From the NCBI GenBank assembly GCA_964459305.1, contig CAYWNA010000054.1, positions 1 to 60,987 of the forward strand: a stretch of DNA of 60,987 nucleotides. Reading direction: 5' to 3'. The notes beneath the pieces were generated by a model. That model was not told where the DNA came from. It searched no databases and saw only the letters and a program-made list of their open reading frames with translations. This stretch comes from CAYWNA01 sp964459305 (GTDB taxonomy: Bacteria > Planctomycetota > Planctomycetia > Pirellulales > Pirellulaceae). This document shows, piece after piece, positions 44,136-52,918 of this stretch (positions are counted from its first letter, which is position 1; each line of letters begins with the position of its first letter). Both the position numbers and the translations under genes were made by a program.

Positions 44136-46133
44136 TCATGGCGGCAAGCTGCAGGACTCGTCGCTCGCCCTCAAAGAACCGTTGGCCGGGCCTTTGGCTT
44201 TCGTGCTCTCCAAATCCTGGAGTTCGTTGCGCAGCAGGGCAGTCCACTCCGGATCACCGAAGATCTCCGCCTCTTCGATGGCCCGACCCATCGTGTGGAT
44301 CGCTTTGTCGCGCAGACCGGTGCCGGCATACACTCGGGCAAGCAAAGCGAATTGAACGGATCCGGGCTGTGGAACCATCCCCAAGGCTTCTTCTGCAAGG
44401 CGAATGGCCTCATCCGGTTGGCGGTACTCCGGGTCAGGACAACGGGCGAAGATCTCCGCCAGATTGAACCTCGGCACTTCGTACGTTGGATCGGCCGACA
44501 TCGCCTGCACGTTGTGCTCGATCGCCTGCCTGAACTCGCCTTTCTGTTTCAAGTCGGTTGCCCAGTTCATATGCGCGATGGCCAGCGTCCGGCGCAACTT
44601 CTCCAGGCCTTCTCCCTTCCGCTGTGCGATCTCGTACCCGTTGCGAGCAAGTTGCACCGCACGTGCGTAGTTTCGTAACGATCTGTTGTGGCACATGGAG
44701 AGCTTGTGGGCATAGTTGTTCAGCGAGCCTAAATCGTCGGGCCACAGGCGGATGGCTATTTCGTAATGCGGAATCGCCTGCTCGAATTGTCCATTCAATG
44801 CAAAGGCATTGGCCAGACAGCGGTGGACCCACGGACTTTCGGGCGACACCCTCAACGCATTCTGCCAAAGACTGACGTTGTCTCGCCAGATGTAGACCTG
44901 CCGCGAGGCAAGGGTGTCCAAAACGAGAATCCATGCAAGCCCGACCATGACGCCGGCGACCAGCGCCACGCGCCGATTCAGACGGGCAACAACGGGGCGG
45001 AGTACCATGGCTACGGCCACAACGATCCCCACTAGCGGCAAGTATAGAAAACGGTCCGCGCGGTGATAGTGATGCGGGATGATTTGCGAAACGGGCCCGA
45101 GTGCCAAGCAAGACCACAGCAAGCCAAACAGGACAAACTTGCGATATCTCAAAACCCACAAGCAGAGCCCGGTCAGCGCAATGCAGCCGGCACCAATATA
45201 GAATTCGATATCCTGGAATGTTCCGTGGTCGACATTGGTGTAATCGATCGAAAGCCGCGTGGGCCACACAAGCGTCTTCAGGTTCAGGCCGTAGATCTTG
45301 ACGATGGCGATGATATGTCCCCATGAGAGCGCCGCGAAGTCCAGTTCCTTGGGTTGAAGATTCTCGCTGATCCGCTTGACGACCACGGTCGCCAATCCAA
45401 TGGCCCATAGGACGGATGTGCTCCACGCCAGACGCCGAAACTTGGGCCATGGGATCATCACGGCGTCCCACGCGGTGATGATAAACGGAATCACAGCAGC
45501 TACCGCATTGCTTAGACAAGCGATGATGCAACACAGGGTCTCAAGGGCAAACCAGGTCCATACCGCCACCCCCTTCCCATCGGCGGCCAGTTGCCGACAC
45601 CTGACCGCGAGATGACAATGGAAACAACCCAAGGTCCCCAAGACCATCAGCAACTCTTCGCGTGCCGGCACCCACACCACCGTCTCGACCACGACCGGAT
45701 GAATGGCAAAGATGCCGGCGGCTACGCCCGCCACGCCTACATCCCGTCCCAGTCGCCCCGGGGATGGCTCCGCGCGAGGTTCGCCGAAAAGACGAAGAAT
45801 CAGCCAGAAGACGAGCAGCGTGTTGACCAGATGAAAAAAGACGTTCGAGGTCTTGAACCCGCCCGGGTTCAGGCCCCCCCATATCTCGACGTCCAACGCA
45901 AAACTCAGCGAGCGCACCGGATAGTAGCTGCTCCACGACCACGTGGTGAAAATATGCTTCAGGTTCTCTGGGGAGATCTTGTGCACACGGGGATTCTCGA
46001 TGATTTGGCTAACGGTATCCAGGTCCGAGAACTCGAAAGTCCGAACGGGGTGAAACACGGCAAGCACGAGCACCACCAACACGAAGACGGCAATCGCCAC
46101 CTGTTTCCGGCTGCCAACGCTTTCTTGCGTCAT
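44136..46133 (-). CDS. TMTC-like membrane glycosyltransferase with TPRs, paralog D
   Basis: A 665-residue protein. The N-terminal 420 residues hold about ten membrane helices and the landmarks of TMTC-type (GT-C) O-glycosyltransferases: IIENPRVHKIS after an acidic first loop (EFSDLDTVS), YYPVRSLSF, GGFKTSNVFFHLVNTLLVFW and FAIHPVVVETVVWVPAREEL. The C-terminal 200 residues are TPR-like. In eukaryotes TMTC proteins O-mannosylate exported proteins. The start at 46133 (GAGG upstream) replaces a 107-codon N-terminal extension that runs through a palindrome half copy. It is divergent from the GT-C-like gene at 46351 and paralogous to the three tandem genes at 52.9-59.3 kb. Confidence 0.82.
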   Translation of the reverse strand: MTQESVGSRKQVAIAVFVLVVLVLAVFHPVRTFEFSDLDTVSQIIENPRVHKISPENLKHIFTTWSWSSYYPVRSLSFALDVEIWGGLNPGGFKTSNVFFHLVNTLLVFWLILRLFGEPRAEPSPGRLGRDVGVAGVAAGIFAIHPVVVETVVWVPAREELLMVLGTLGCFHCHLAVRCRQLAADGKGVAVWTWFALETLCCIIACLSNAVAAVIPFIITAWDAVMIPWPKFRRLAWSTSVLWAIGLATVVVKRISENLQPKELDFAALSWGHIIAIVKIYGLNLKTLVWPTRLSIDYTNVDHGTFQDIEFYIGAGCIALTGLCLWVLRYRKFVLFGLLWSCLALGPVSQIIPHHYHRADRFLYLPLVGIVVAVAMVLRPVVARLNRRVALVAGVMVGLAWILVLDTLASRQVYIWRDNVSLWQNALRVSPESPWVHRCLANAFALNGQFEQAIPHYEIAIRLWPDDLGSLNNYAHKLSMCHNRSLRNYARAVQLARNGYEIAQRKGEGLEKLRRTLAIAHMNWATDLKQKGEFRQAIEHNVQAMSADPTYEVPRFNLAEIFARCPDPEYRQPDEAIRLAEEALGMVPQPGSVQFALLARVYAGTGLRDKAIHTMGRAIEEAEIFGDPEWTALLRNELQDLESTKAKGPANGSLRASDESCSLPP

Positions 46134-46216
46134 CTGTGCCTCGTGCGAACGACTCGATCGATCCTGAGAATCCCGAACTGATTGGAAGGCGCCACTTTGC
46201 ACTTTGTCGCGGAATC

Positions 46217-46250
46217 CTCGCTCATTGTAACCCGAAGCATGAGCGAGGGA
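46217..46250. repeat. Half copy of palindromic repeat family 1
   Basis: AACCCGAAGCATGAGCGAGG matches the inner core at 119-139 with two changes, and CCTCGCTCA/TGAGCGAGG can pair as a 9-bp hairpin. It lies in the 217-bp divergent promoter region between two membrane glycosyltransferase genes. Confidence 0.65.
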
Positions 46251-46350
46251 ATTGCGGCAACTTGTTTCAGTTGCTTGTTCCGGCCTATGTCTCCATGGAT
46301 AATCTGGGCTAGAATTCCCGGACAGCTTCTGGTACCTGGAAGGAGATTGC

Positions 46351-48171
46351 ATGCCTGATCGGGGGAAGAAGGCCCGTCTTTTCCGAATCCCCCGGCTTAT
46401 TTCGCGGGGTGCCCCGTTCCCTTGCGCTCGGCCCAAACTCCGTCTCGCGTTCATCGGATGTGTTGTCTATTTGGGGTTAGCGCTCCTCTCCACATGGCCG
46501 CTCACGTGCCATTTCACATCGAGCCTGCCGTTGGGGACCGAGCCCGCGGCAACCGTACCCTTGCTTGGGACATGGACCGTTTGGTGGAACGCGGACCGGG
46601 CCGCGAACTTGTATGCAGGCTACTGGGGCGCACCGATTTTTCACTCCACGCCTGATGCGTTTGCGTTTTCCGAACCCATGGTTCCAACTGTGATTGCGGC
46701 GCCTATCATCTGGGTCACCGGTAATCGCGTGCTTGCCTACAATTGCCTTCTGGTACTGGCACTCGCGCTAAACGGGTCGAGCGCTTTCTGGCTGCTCCGC
46801 CGCGTGCGCGTGGGCTGGCTGGCGTCCTTTCTCGGTGGTGTCCTGGTGGAACTTCTTCCGTTGGTGCACAACGAGGTGGGGGTGCTGCAACTCGTTCCGC
46901 TTTGCGGAATCCTTTGGACGATTCATGCTTTGTACGCGTTCGGCAAGCGCCCAAGTGTGGTTCGATCCGCGCTGATGGGTACTGGGTTTGCCTTCACCTA
47001 TCTGATGTGCGCCTATTACGGCTTGTTCCTCAGCGTGCTTCTGGTTCTGGGCGGAGGTTGGCTCGTCGCACGGCGGCTGGCGAGAAGCCGAACCTGGCTG
47101 ACGCTGCCTATTGGCGTGGGCGTTTGTCTGCTACTGGTCGGGCCGGTGGTCATGACGCAGTTGCGCGTCGCGCGCGAGCACGACTTGGAGCGTTCGCACA
47201 AGCTGGTCTGTCGCCTTTCCGCCGATCCGGTCGACTACCTCGCGTCGCCTTGGCCCCATCTGGTCGAACCGGCCGCGCTGAAAAACCTGCGCCGCGGCGT
47301 CGATTTTCGGCTCTGTCCCGGATTCTTGAGAATCGGCCTTGCCCTGGTCGGAGCGGTTGTGGGCCTCGCACAGCGGCGATATCGATGTTGGACCGCCTTC
47401 TGCCTGACCGTGCTTGGGTTCGCTTTCATTCTATCCATGGGACCGAAGCACCATCTGGCGGGACTGAACCCGTACGCGTTTCTCATGGACTGGTATCCCG
47501 GCTTTGCCCAGGTGAGAAGCGCGTTTCGATTTGCAGTGTTCGTCCAACTTATGGTCGCCTTGCTGGCCGCGCTGGGGCTGCACACAATCGGGAGGTTTGC
47601 GGCGACGTGCATTCCTACCTGTTGTCACCGCAAACAGCGACGCCCGCGGGTACGCTTGGGGCACCGCTTCGCCGCGTCGGCACTCACAGCCGTCATCGGA
47701 TTCCTGGCGATCGTGGAAATCCTGCCGGCGCGTCAAGACACGTTCCCCGTGCCGCCGGTCGAGACGCAGAGCGCGTGGATCCAGTGGCTGAAATCGAAAA
47801 CGCCGGAAGACTGCGCCATTGCTTGCCTTCCTTTTCCAAAGGGAACGAAGGTAAGGGAATACGAAAAGACAGCGATGTGGATGTATTGGGGAACGTTTCA
47901 CCAACGAAGGATGGTGAGCGGATACTCGGGTTTCTTTCCAAGACCGTTCCTGGAATTGAAGGAAGCGATGCAGGACTTTCCGGACGAAGCGAGCCTGCGC
48001 ATGCTCAAGGAACGAGGCGTGGACTATTGTGTCGTGCGAAGATCCTATCTAACGCATGCGAGCATCACTGGCAATCCTGTCGCGGCCGATGTACTAGTCT
48101 GGGTATTCGGCGACGACCAGGGACAGGTCGATGTCTATCGGCTGTTGCGGCAAAGCCGGAAACCGGAATAG
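46351..48171 (+). CDS. Multi-spanning GT-C-like membrane glycosyltransferase
   Basis: A 606-residue integral membrane protein with 11-13 hydrophobic helices between residues 30 and 470 and a soluble C-terminal domain (about 470-600). A large first loop precedes the second helix (residues about 55-110), as in lipid-phosphate-sugar-dependent GT-C enzymes. The segment YPGFAQVRSAFRFAVFVQL is typical of these uncharacterised bacterial proteins. The donor and acceptor are unknown. AAGGAG is well placed before ATG 46351. It is divergent from the TMTC-like paralog D and followed by an intrinsic terminator, so it is probably a single-gene transcript. Confidence 0.75.
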   Translation: MPDRGKKARLFRIPRLISRGAPFPCARPKLRLAFIGCVVYLGLALLSTWPLTCHFTSSLPLGTEPAATVPLLGTWTVWWNADRAANLYAGYWGAPIFHSTPDAFAFSEPMVPTVIAAPIIWVTGNRVLAYNCLLVLALALNGSSAFWLLRRVRVGWLASFLGGVLVELLPLVHNEVGVLQLVPLCGILWTIHALYAFGKRPSVVRSALMGTGFAFTYLMCAYYGLFLSVLLVLGGGWLVARRLARSRTWLTLPIGVGVCLLLVGPVVMTQLRVAREHDLERSHKLVCRLSADPVDYLASPWPHLVEPAALKNLRRGVDFRLCPGFLRIGLALVGAVVGLAQRRYRCWTAFCLTVLGFAFILSMGPKHHLAGLNPYAFLMDWYPGFAQVRSAFRFAVFVQLMVALLAALGLHTIGRFAATCIPTCCHRKQRRPRVRLGHRFAASALTAVIGFLAIVEILPARQDTFPVPPVETQSAWIQWLKSKTPEDCAIACLPFPKGTKVREYEKTAMWMYWGTFHQRRMVSGYSGFFPRPFLELKEAMQDFPDEASLRMLKERGVDYCVVRRSYLTHASITGNPVAADVLVWVFGDDQGQVDVYRLLRQSRKPE

Positions 48172-48198
48172 ACACTCGTACACGTCTCCCGACGGAAA

Positions 48199-48236
48199 GA
48201 AGCCCGGCATTTCGAAAAAGGCCGGGCTTCTCGTTT
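48199..48236 (+). terminator. Intrinsic terminator of the GT-C-like gene
   Basis: A 10-bp stem GAAGCCCGGC/GCCGGGCTTC (48199-48208 with 48221-48230) with a 12-nt loop, followed by TCGTTTCG; 27 bp after the stop. Confidence 0.75.
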
Positions 48237-48256
48237 CGAGTCTTCCACGGAATCGC

Positions 48257-48631
48257 TCACCCGATCGGCGTGCCTCTTCCCGGCGCCAGGACCATGGTCC
48301 CGTGTGAAACCGATTTGACGACTGTTTCATTCTCCGGCTTGCCGCGGAGGGTTGGTAACGCCTCGATCAACCTCTCGCATAGTTGTCGCGCCGCACTATC
48401 GACGTGCATTTCGTCGCTTCCGCGCGTGCGGCGTGTTCGTTCAGCGATCAAGTTGCGGCCGGCGTCTTGCGCGTGAACGTCGGGACCCGATCTTTGCTTC
48501 CAACGCAACGATCGGCGCATGATGGTACGAAGGTGCGGGACAACGGCGTCGCGAAAATGCTCAGTGGCGTTACCCGCTCCTCCCACAACCGCATCACAGA
48601 GTTCCTGGAATTCCTTGTTTCTTGCGTCCAT
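48257..48631 (-). CDS. Small hypothetical protein
   Basis: A 124-residue, mostly helical, charged protein with no signal peptide or membrane segment. Sequence such as ELCDAVVGGAGNATEHF and VPHLRTIMRRSLRWKQ faintly resembles the first helices of a sigma-like domain, but there is no clear family. The start at 48631 has GGAG at 8 bp and is preferred over the upstream open frame. It lies just downstream of the surface-protein gene on the same strand and is convergent with the GT-C-like gene. It could also be a degraded gene. Confidence 0.5.
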   Translation of the reverse strand: MDARNKEFQELCDAVVGGAGNATEHFRDAVVPHLRTIMRRSLRWKQRSGPDVHAQDAGRNLIAERTRRTRGSDEMHVDSAARQLCERLIEALPTLRGKPENETVVKSVSHGTMVLAPGRGTPIG

Positions 48632-48732
48632 AGGTCTTACTCCGAATTTGGATGTAACTTGTCGGTTGCCAACGACTGCTGCCTCAGGGCCGCCATACGA
48701 CGAACGGCTGCTGAGGCGAAAAGCGGGCAACT

Positions 48733-49614
48733 TCAAGCAGCGTAAATTACGTAGTCTTCCACAGAACCCGACTCGTTGCCCCACTGGTCACTAGCGGTGG
48801 CGCTGAGCCAGCCTTCATCCCCCTCCTCGATGTACCAGTACCAGGAGAAGCTGCCGTCGTACTCTAAGGAGACCTCGTCTTCGACGTCCAAGAAAGTGAT
48901 GAGGACCGTCAAGTCTCCCGGATCTGCGCCGGTCACCTCTCCCTCAGCATAGATGCAGCCGCCAGACTCACTGTCTGTCCAGAAATTGATGATTTGCAGC
49001 GACACATTGCCCGTGACCTCCACCGAATCGTAGGCATCTTGGCCCCACGCGTCGGCGACATTCACATCGACGTATCCTGAGCCGTCTGCTGCGGTGAACG
49101 TGAAGTAGCCGCTGGCATCCGTAGTGGCCGTGCCCTGGATGCCGCCGGTGAAATCGATAGTCAAGCCACCGGGACTATCGTCGATCACCTGCCCAGTGAT
49201 CGTGAATTCCGTTCCCTCGCCATATTCAACCGACAGCGAATCGAGAGTGGGTACGTCGCTGGTAACCTCGACGTAGGCTGAATCCGACGACAGAGATTCC
49301 TCGTCATAGGCAACGGCCGCGATGTCACCCAGCCAATCCGCGTCGGCAGAGAACGCGAAGTACCCCGAGGCGTTTGGGGATGTGCTGCCGCTAAAGGCGC
49401 CGAAGAAATCGACCTCGACCGTCTCTGGGCTCTCGTCGCTGACGTATCCGCTCAGCGATACGGTCGTGTCATCGATGGAATCGATTTGCAGGGAAGTAAT
49501 CGCGGGAGCCGTCAGGCAGTATCGGCGCTCAAGCGATTCGAACTCGATACGGCGGTGTCTGGCTGGCTGGTGTGACGGCCGACGCCGTCGAAGGGCGGGA
49601 AAGAATCCGAACAT
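48733..49614 (-). CDS. Surface-exposed beta-sandwich repeat protein with LERRYCL-type N-terminal motif
   Basis: A 293-residue acidic protein. A short basic leader (ALRRRRPSHQPARHRR) precedes EFESLERRYCL, a motif family (L-E-x-R-x-L/C-L) seen at the N-terminus of very large secreted planctomycete proteins and believed to mark export. Four Ig-like repeats of about 60 residues follow (each with a D-D-S/D-E-S-P-x-x-(V/L)-x-(V/I)-(D/T)-F turn and A-S-G-Y-F-(A/T)-F strand). Tyr, Ser, Asp and Glu are abundant; basic residues are nearly absent after the leader. AAGGAG precedes ATG 49614. It is likely a secreted or wall-attached protein and a plausible acceptor for surface glycosylation (inference). 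Confidence 0.75.
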   Translation of the reverse strand: MFGFFPALRRRRPSHQPARHRRIEFESLERRYCLTAPAITSLQIDSIDDTTVSLSGYVSDESPETVEVDFFGAFSGSTSPNASGYFAFSADADWLGDIAAVAYDEESLSSDSAYVEVTSDVPTLDSLSVEYGEGTEFTITGQVIDDSPGGLTIDFTGGIQGTATTDASGYFTFTAADGSGYVDVNVADAWGQDAYDSVEVTGNVSLQIINFWTDSESGGCIYAEGEVTGADPGDLTVLITFLDVEDEVSLEYDGSFSWYWYIEEGDEGWLSATASDQWGNESGSVEDYVIYAA

Positions 49615-49725
49615 GGAAAACTCCTTGATTAAAATAGTGAGTGGTGGTTGAGCCGTTTGCCGCAAGATGGCAGGGAAAAGCTGCCATGCGGCGCGTTTCG
49701 CCATTGATCTACACAGTTACTTGAA

Positions 49726-49843
49726 GGTGTCCGGGAATTCGAAACGCTGGAATCCACGGTTTCCGGGAGGACGAGGCTCCTGCCGAGCCGCGCGTTGGTG
49801 CCAAGAATTCCGCTCAGCTTCGCCCTCCCAATTCCCGGACACC
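49726..49843. repeat. Nested palindromic repeat (family 5), copy b
   Basis: Outer arms GGTGTCCGGGAATT (49726-49739) and AATTCCCGGACACC (49830-49843); the inner family-5 hairpin GGGAGGACGAGGCTCC...CAGCTTCGCCCTCCC lies at about 49758-49829. It sits about 110 bp upstream of the surface-protein gene. Confidence 0.85.
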
Positions 49844-50389
49844 CTCGGTTACTTGGGAAAACGCTCGCCAAGTCACGCGGGCGATTCCCCCAAAACATCC
49901 GGCGGACGTTCACCATATATCACGGATCACAAAAAGCTGTGTTTCTGTGAACGTGAGGCGCCCTATTGGATGAGTCGAAATCCCGGGAGAAAAGCGGACA
50001 TTGATTCCTAAAAAAAATCGGCCATAGCGAGGTCCCAACACCAGCAAACTGCGTTCCGCGTGCGGGGGATGCACGCTAGGGAAGCGGATTTGCCGCACAA
50101 AGTGAGAAACCGTTCGCGTTGAGACGGATGCGACGAATGTATCAGTGCCGAAAACAGGATTGGCCCGAGGCTGTCCGGTGAACTTCCGCAACAACCTACG
50201 TGACCGGTGAGGTGTCCCGGCAACTAGGGAGCCGCAGTATTCAAATAACCATCTTCAGGTTGGAAACTGATAGCAGCGGCCCGGGGCTCGTCAAGAGACA
50301 ACCTTGTACTCTCCGGCAGGACAGCTGTCCAAGCGAAGAATCGCTCTGTCTTGGCGAGAGATTCTTAAGTACGTTTGTGTCCATGTAGC
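49844..50389. other. Gene-free interval upstream of the surface-protein gene
   Basis: 546 bp with no supported gene. An 8-bp inverted pair ACGTTCAC/GTGAACGT (49906-49913 and 49947-49954) encloses an AT-rich stretch and could be a regulatory site for the minus-strand surface-protein gene. No terminator with a T-run was seen for the upstream kinase gene. Confidence 0.45.
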
Positions 50390-52615
50390 CTATCGGAACG
50401 GGAAAGGCTGGCCGGGAAGCGGATCGGCAGCGTAGGCCGCTGTGCCGCGACGCACCGTTGGTACGTTCGCGGCAATCGCTTCTTTGATACTCGGATCGTC
50501 GAGCAGCGATTCGAAGCTCCTACGTGCATGTTCTGGATCTACCCCCAATTGTAGAGCGCGACGCAAGTGCCCGACAATCTGCGTTCGGTATTGGCCCGGA
50601 TCCTCGCCTAGTCGCGAGTAGATGAGGGCGGCATCGTAGCACATGTAAGCGCTTGCAGTATTTGAATTCACTGCCTCTTCGATGTCTCTGACCGCCTGGG
50701 CGTCTACCGGACGCCCCTGGGTGGCCGCCCGACGAAACTCCGTCCATGCCCGATTGTAGAGCGCTGGCCGCAGCCCAGGCTTGATCACCAACGCGTGATT
50801 GAAAGCCTTTAGGGCATCATCGAACTGGCGTCTGGACCGAAGGCCATAGCCAAGGTTGTTGTAGACCTCTGCCGTCGTGACGCCTGCCTCGATTGCACCA
50901 TTCGACGGCGCGACACCGTCTTTGGGGAATCCTCTTCGCCCACAAGTATATGCATAACACGCAAGTGCTCTTCCGTCCCAGCGTAATTCGGCGGACTCGC
51001 GGAAGTATGCCATGGCCTCCGGCATACGATCGAGTTCCATGCAAGCTCGCCCGCGCCAGAAGAGTGCATCGGCCAGCAGATCGGGCGACTCTGCGACCGC
51101 AATCGTCTGATTGAAGCATTCGTCAGCCTCGCCGTAGTCTCTTCGCTGATACGCCTTGCCGCCGCGATTGAACATGCGCACCGCGTATGGGGCGCGTGTC
51201 GCCATGTGGTAACCGGTTGCGGCACCCGCCATCAGGACGCCGGCCACGCCGCCAGTGGAAATCAAAAAGTGACGCCGGGTCCAGCGTCGAACTCGTTGTG
51301 CAGTGGACCGGCTCCGGCGTAACGCAATCGCCAGGTGGGCGGCGCTCTGCGGTCGCTGATCCGGGTCGAACGCGAGGCACCTTTCAATAAGACCGGCCAG
51401 TGATGGGTCGACCTCCTTGTTGACTTCCCGTAGTGGACGCGCGCCCTGCTTCTGATGTTTCAGCAGACTCGTCCTGATTTCCCTACATGGACGATTCGTG
51501 GCAACGGAGTCGAACGGAAGACGACCCGCGAGCAGCTCAAAAAGGACCACACCCAGCGAGAAGATATCGGAGCTTTCCCCTACCGCTTGCCGGTCTTCCA
51601 CGGATGCACCATCGAGGGCGCGCAGTTGCTCCGGCGACATGTAGAGCAGCGTCCCGCCCATCCGTCGCTCGGTCGCTTGCGGATCGAATGCGAGATTGAA
51701 GTCCAGCAGCATGGGCCTACCGCCCGGTGTGATCAGCACATTGGATGGTTTCACATCGGAGTGGCAGACTCCGCAGGAGTGGGAGTAGGCCAACGCTTCT
51801 GCTAACTGAGCTCCCAAGTGAAGAGCGCCGTCGATGTAGGAGCCGTGGTACAACTCACCATCCACCGAACCAGCGGCGTGGCCCGTCGGGAGCGAGTCGT
51901 CCAATTCGGCGCGGATTGCCTCAATGACAGATCGGGATCGCGTGGGCTTCCTTTCCTCGCCAAAGAGCTTGCCCAAGACATCGAACAGCGTAACGCGACC
52001 CAGATAGGGCTCGCACACGACCGTGAGACCGGTTTCGTCATCGTGCCGTACCGAGTAGACCGGCACGATATTCGGGTGCTGCAGTTTTCCGAGGATTTCC
52101 GCTTCGGCTGTGCCATCGACGCTCACTTTGATGGCGACGAACCGATCCCCCAGAGCCGTCTCCCTGGCCAGGAAAACGCGGCCGAAGGTGCCCCGCCCCA
52201 ACTCTGCCAAAAGCGAGAAGCCTTGAAAAGTCTGGCCCGGCTCTGGCCAGTCCACCTCGACAGCCGGCACGAGTTGCGGATTCTCGTCCAGAAACTCGTG
52301 GACTTCGATGAGTCGACGCAAAGAATTCTCGCACGCAGGAAACTGCCGGCAAAAGGCTTCGCGGTCGACCGATTCACCTGCTTCGGTTCTTTGACAGAAC
52401 TCTTCGTAGGCAAGCTCGATGACGATCGATTTTCGCCCCGCGACTTCCGGGTGCTCGTCGAGCAGCACTCGGGCATCCAGAAGTTGGCCGTACGACTGCC
52501 GCCGACGGACTTCCGAAATCACGCTCGAACGCAGACCGACCTCGGCGAGAATCGCATCCATCCCGCCGTCGTGGTCCATGTCTTTTTGGATTGGGAAAAT
52601 CATCAATCCGCCCAT
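50390..52615 (-). CDS. Non-RD Ser/Thr protein kinase with C-terminal TPRs
   Basis: A 741-residue protein. An N-terminal helical region (about 20-125) precedes the kinase domain (about 132-435): glycine loop GRGTFGRVF, Lys163 in VAIKV, catalytic loop HSDVKPSN (Asp287) and metal site DFN (305-307). The HRD arginine is Ser, so it is a non-RD kinase, and DFG is DFN. A membrane helix (about 450-470, FLISTGGVAGVLMAGAATGYH without its last residue) is followed by about five TPRs (480-700), probably outside the cytoplasm. The start is ATG 52615. The kinase stands alone, without an ECF partner. Confidence 0.85.
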   Translation of the reverse strand: MGGLMIFPIQKDMDHDGGMDAILAEVGLRSSVISEVRRRQSYGQLLDARVLLDEHPEVAGRKSIVIELAYEEFCQRTEAGESVDREAFCRQFPACENSLRRLIEVHEFLDENPQLVPAVEVDWPEPGQTFQGFSLLAELGRGTFGRVFLARETALGDRFVAIKVSVDGTAEAEILGKLQHPNIVPVYSVRHDDETGLTVVCEPYLGRVTLFDVLGKLFGEERKPTRSRSVIEAIRAELDDSLPTGHAAGSVDGELYHGSYIDGALHLGAQLAEALAYSHSCGVCHSDVKPSNVLITPGGRPMLLDFNLAFDPQATERRMGGTLLYMSPEQLRALDGASVEDRQAVGESSDIFSLGVVLFELLAGRLPFDSVATNRPCREIRTSLLKHQKQGARPLREVNKEVDPSLAGLIERCLAFDPDQRPQSAAHLAIALRRSRSTAQRVRRWTRRHFLISTGGVAGVLMAGAATGYHMATRAPYAVRMFNRGGKAYQRRDYGEADECFNQTIAVAESPDLLADALFWRGRACMELDRMPEAMAYFRESAELRWDGRALACYAYTCGRRGFPKDGVAPSNGAIEAGVTTAEVYNNLGYGLRSRRQFDDALKAFNHALVIKPGLRPALYNRAWTEFRRAATQGRPVDAQAVRDIEEAVNSNTASAYMCYDAALIYSRLGEDPGQYRTQIVGHLRRALQLGVDPEHARRSFESLLDDPSIKEAIAANVPTVRRGTAAYAADPLPGQPFPFR

Positions 52616-52787
52616 GGGAGAAAGCTCACCTCGCCCGTGGCCCGGCCTGGGGTGAACAGCCGCTTGTCCCCTGACATTGAACGAGCTACCGAATACCTAG
52701 TTCATAGTGTCATCATTCGGAACGTCGAGGTCAAGACCGAGCATCCACGATTGAGACGTAAATGATCACTCGGTACCCATCGGCAGT
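52616..52787. other. Intergenic segment between kinase and permease relic
   Basis: Together with the relic and leader this makes a 303-bp gene-free interval. It should hold the kinase promoter; nothing else was recognised. Confidence 0.4.
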
Positions 52788-52874
52788 CTTTGGTACTTGA
52801 CAACGATGACCGCCGAAATGGGCTTGGCCGGTCTTCTGGCAACCGTGGTGGGTGCTATATTGGTGTCGGCGTAA
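52788..52874 (+). pseudogene. Relic of the GntP permease 3' end (29 codons)
   Basis: Translates as LWYLTTMTAEMGLAGLLATV continuing to G-A-I-L-V-S-A-stop and aligns without gaps to the C-terminus of the intact permease (LRYVTTTTALMGLAGLLATM continuing to G-A-L-L-V-P-L-stop, ending at 35312). At the DNA level about three quarters of the last 75 positions agree. No permease sequence is visible before it. The final part (from GGTGCTATATTG) is copied again upstream of the second TMTC-like gene (55319-55345). Confidence 0.85.
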
Positions 52875-52918
52875 TCGCCGACATATGTTCGTTCTATTCG
52901 TGATCAGCGAGGGGGCAG

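Noticed and set aside
44434..45534. A 366-codon frame overlapping the TMTC-like paralog D
   Set aside because: Shadow of a membrane protein in a neighbouring frame; Arg/Cys-rich and without motifs.
46743..48476. A 577-codon open frame overlapping the GT-C-like gene in another frame
   Set aside because: Arg/Gly/Pro-rich translation with no family features; the overlapping frame has membrane helices, a ribosome-binding site and a terminator. It is a high-GC shadow.
51818..52765. A 315-codon frame antisense to the non-RD kinase
   Set aside because: Kinase motifs on the minus strand are clear; the plus-strand frame has no domain.
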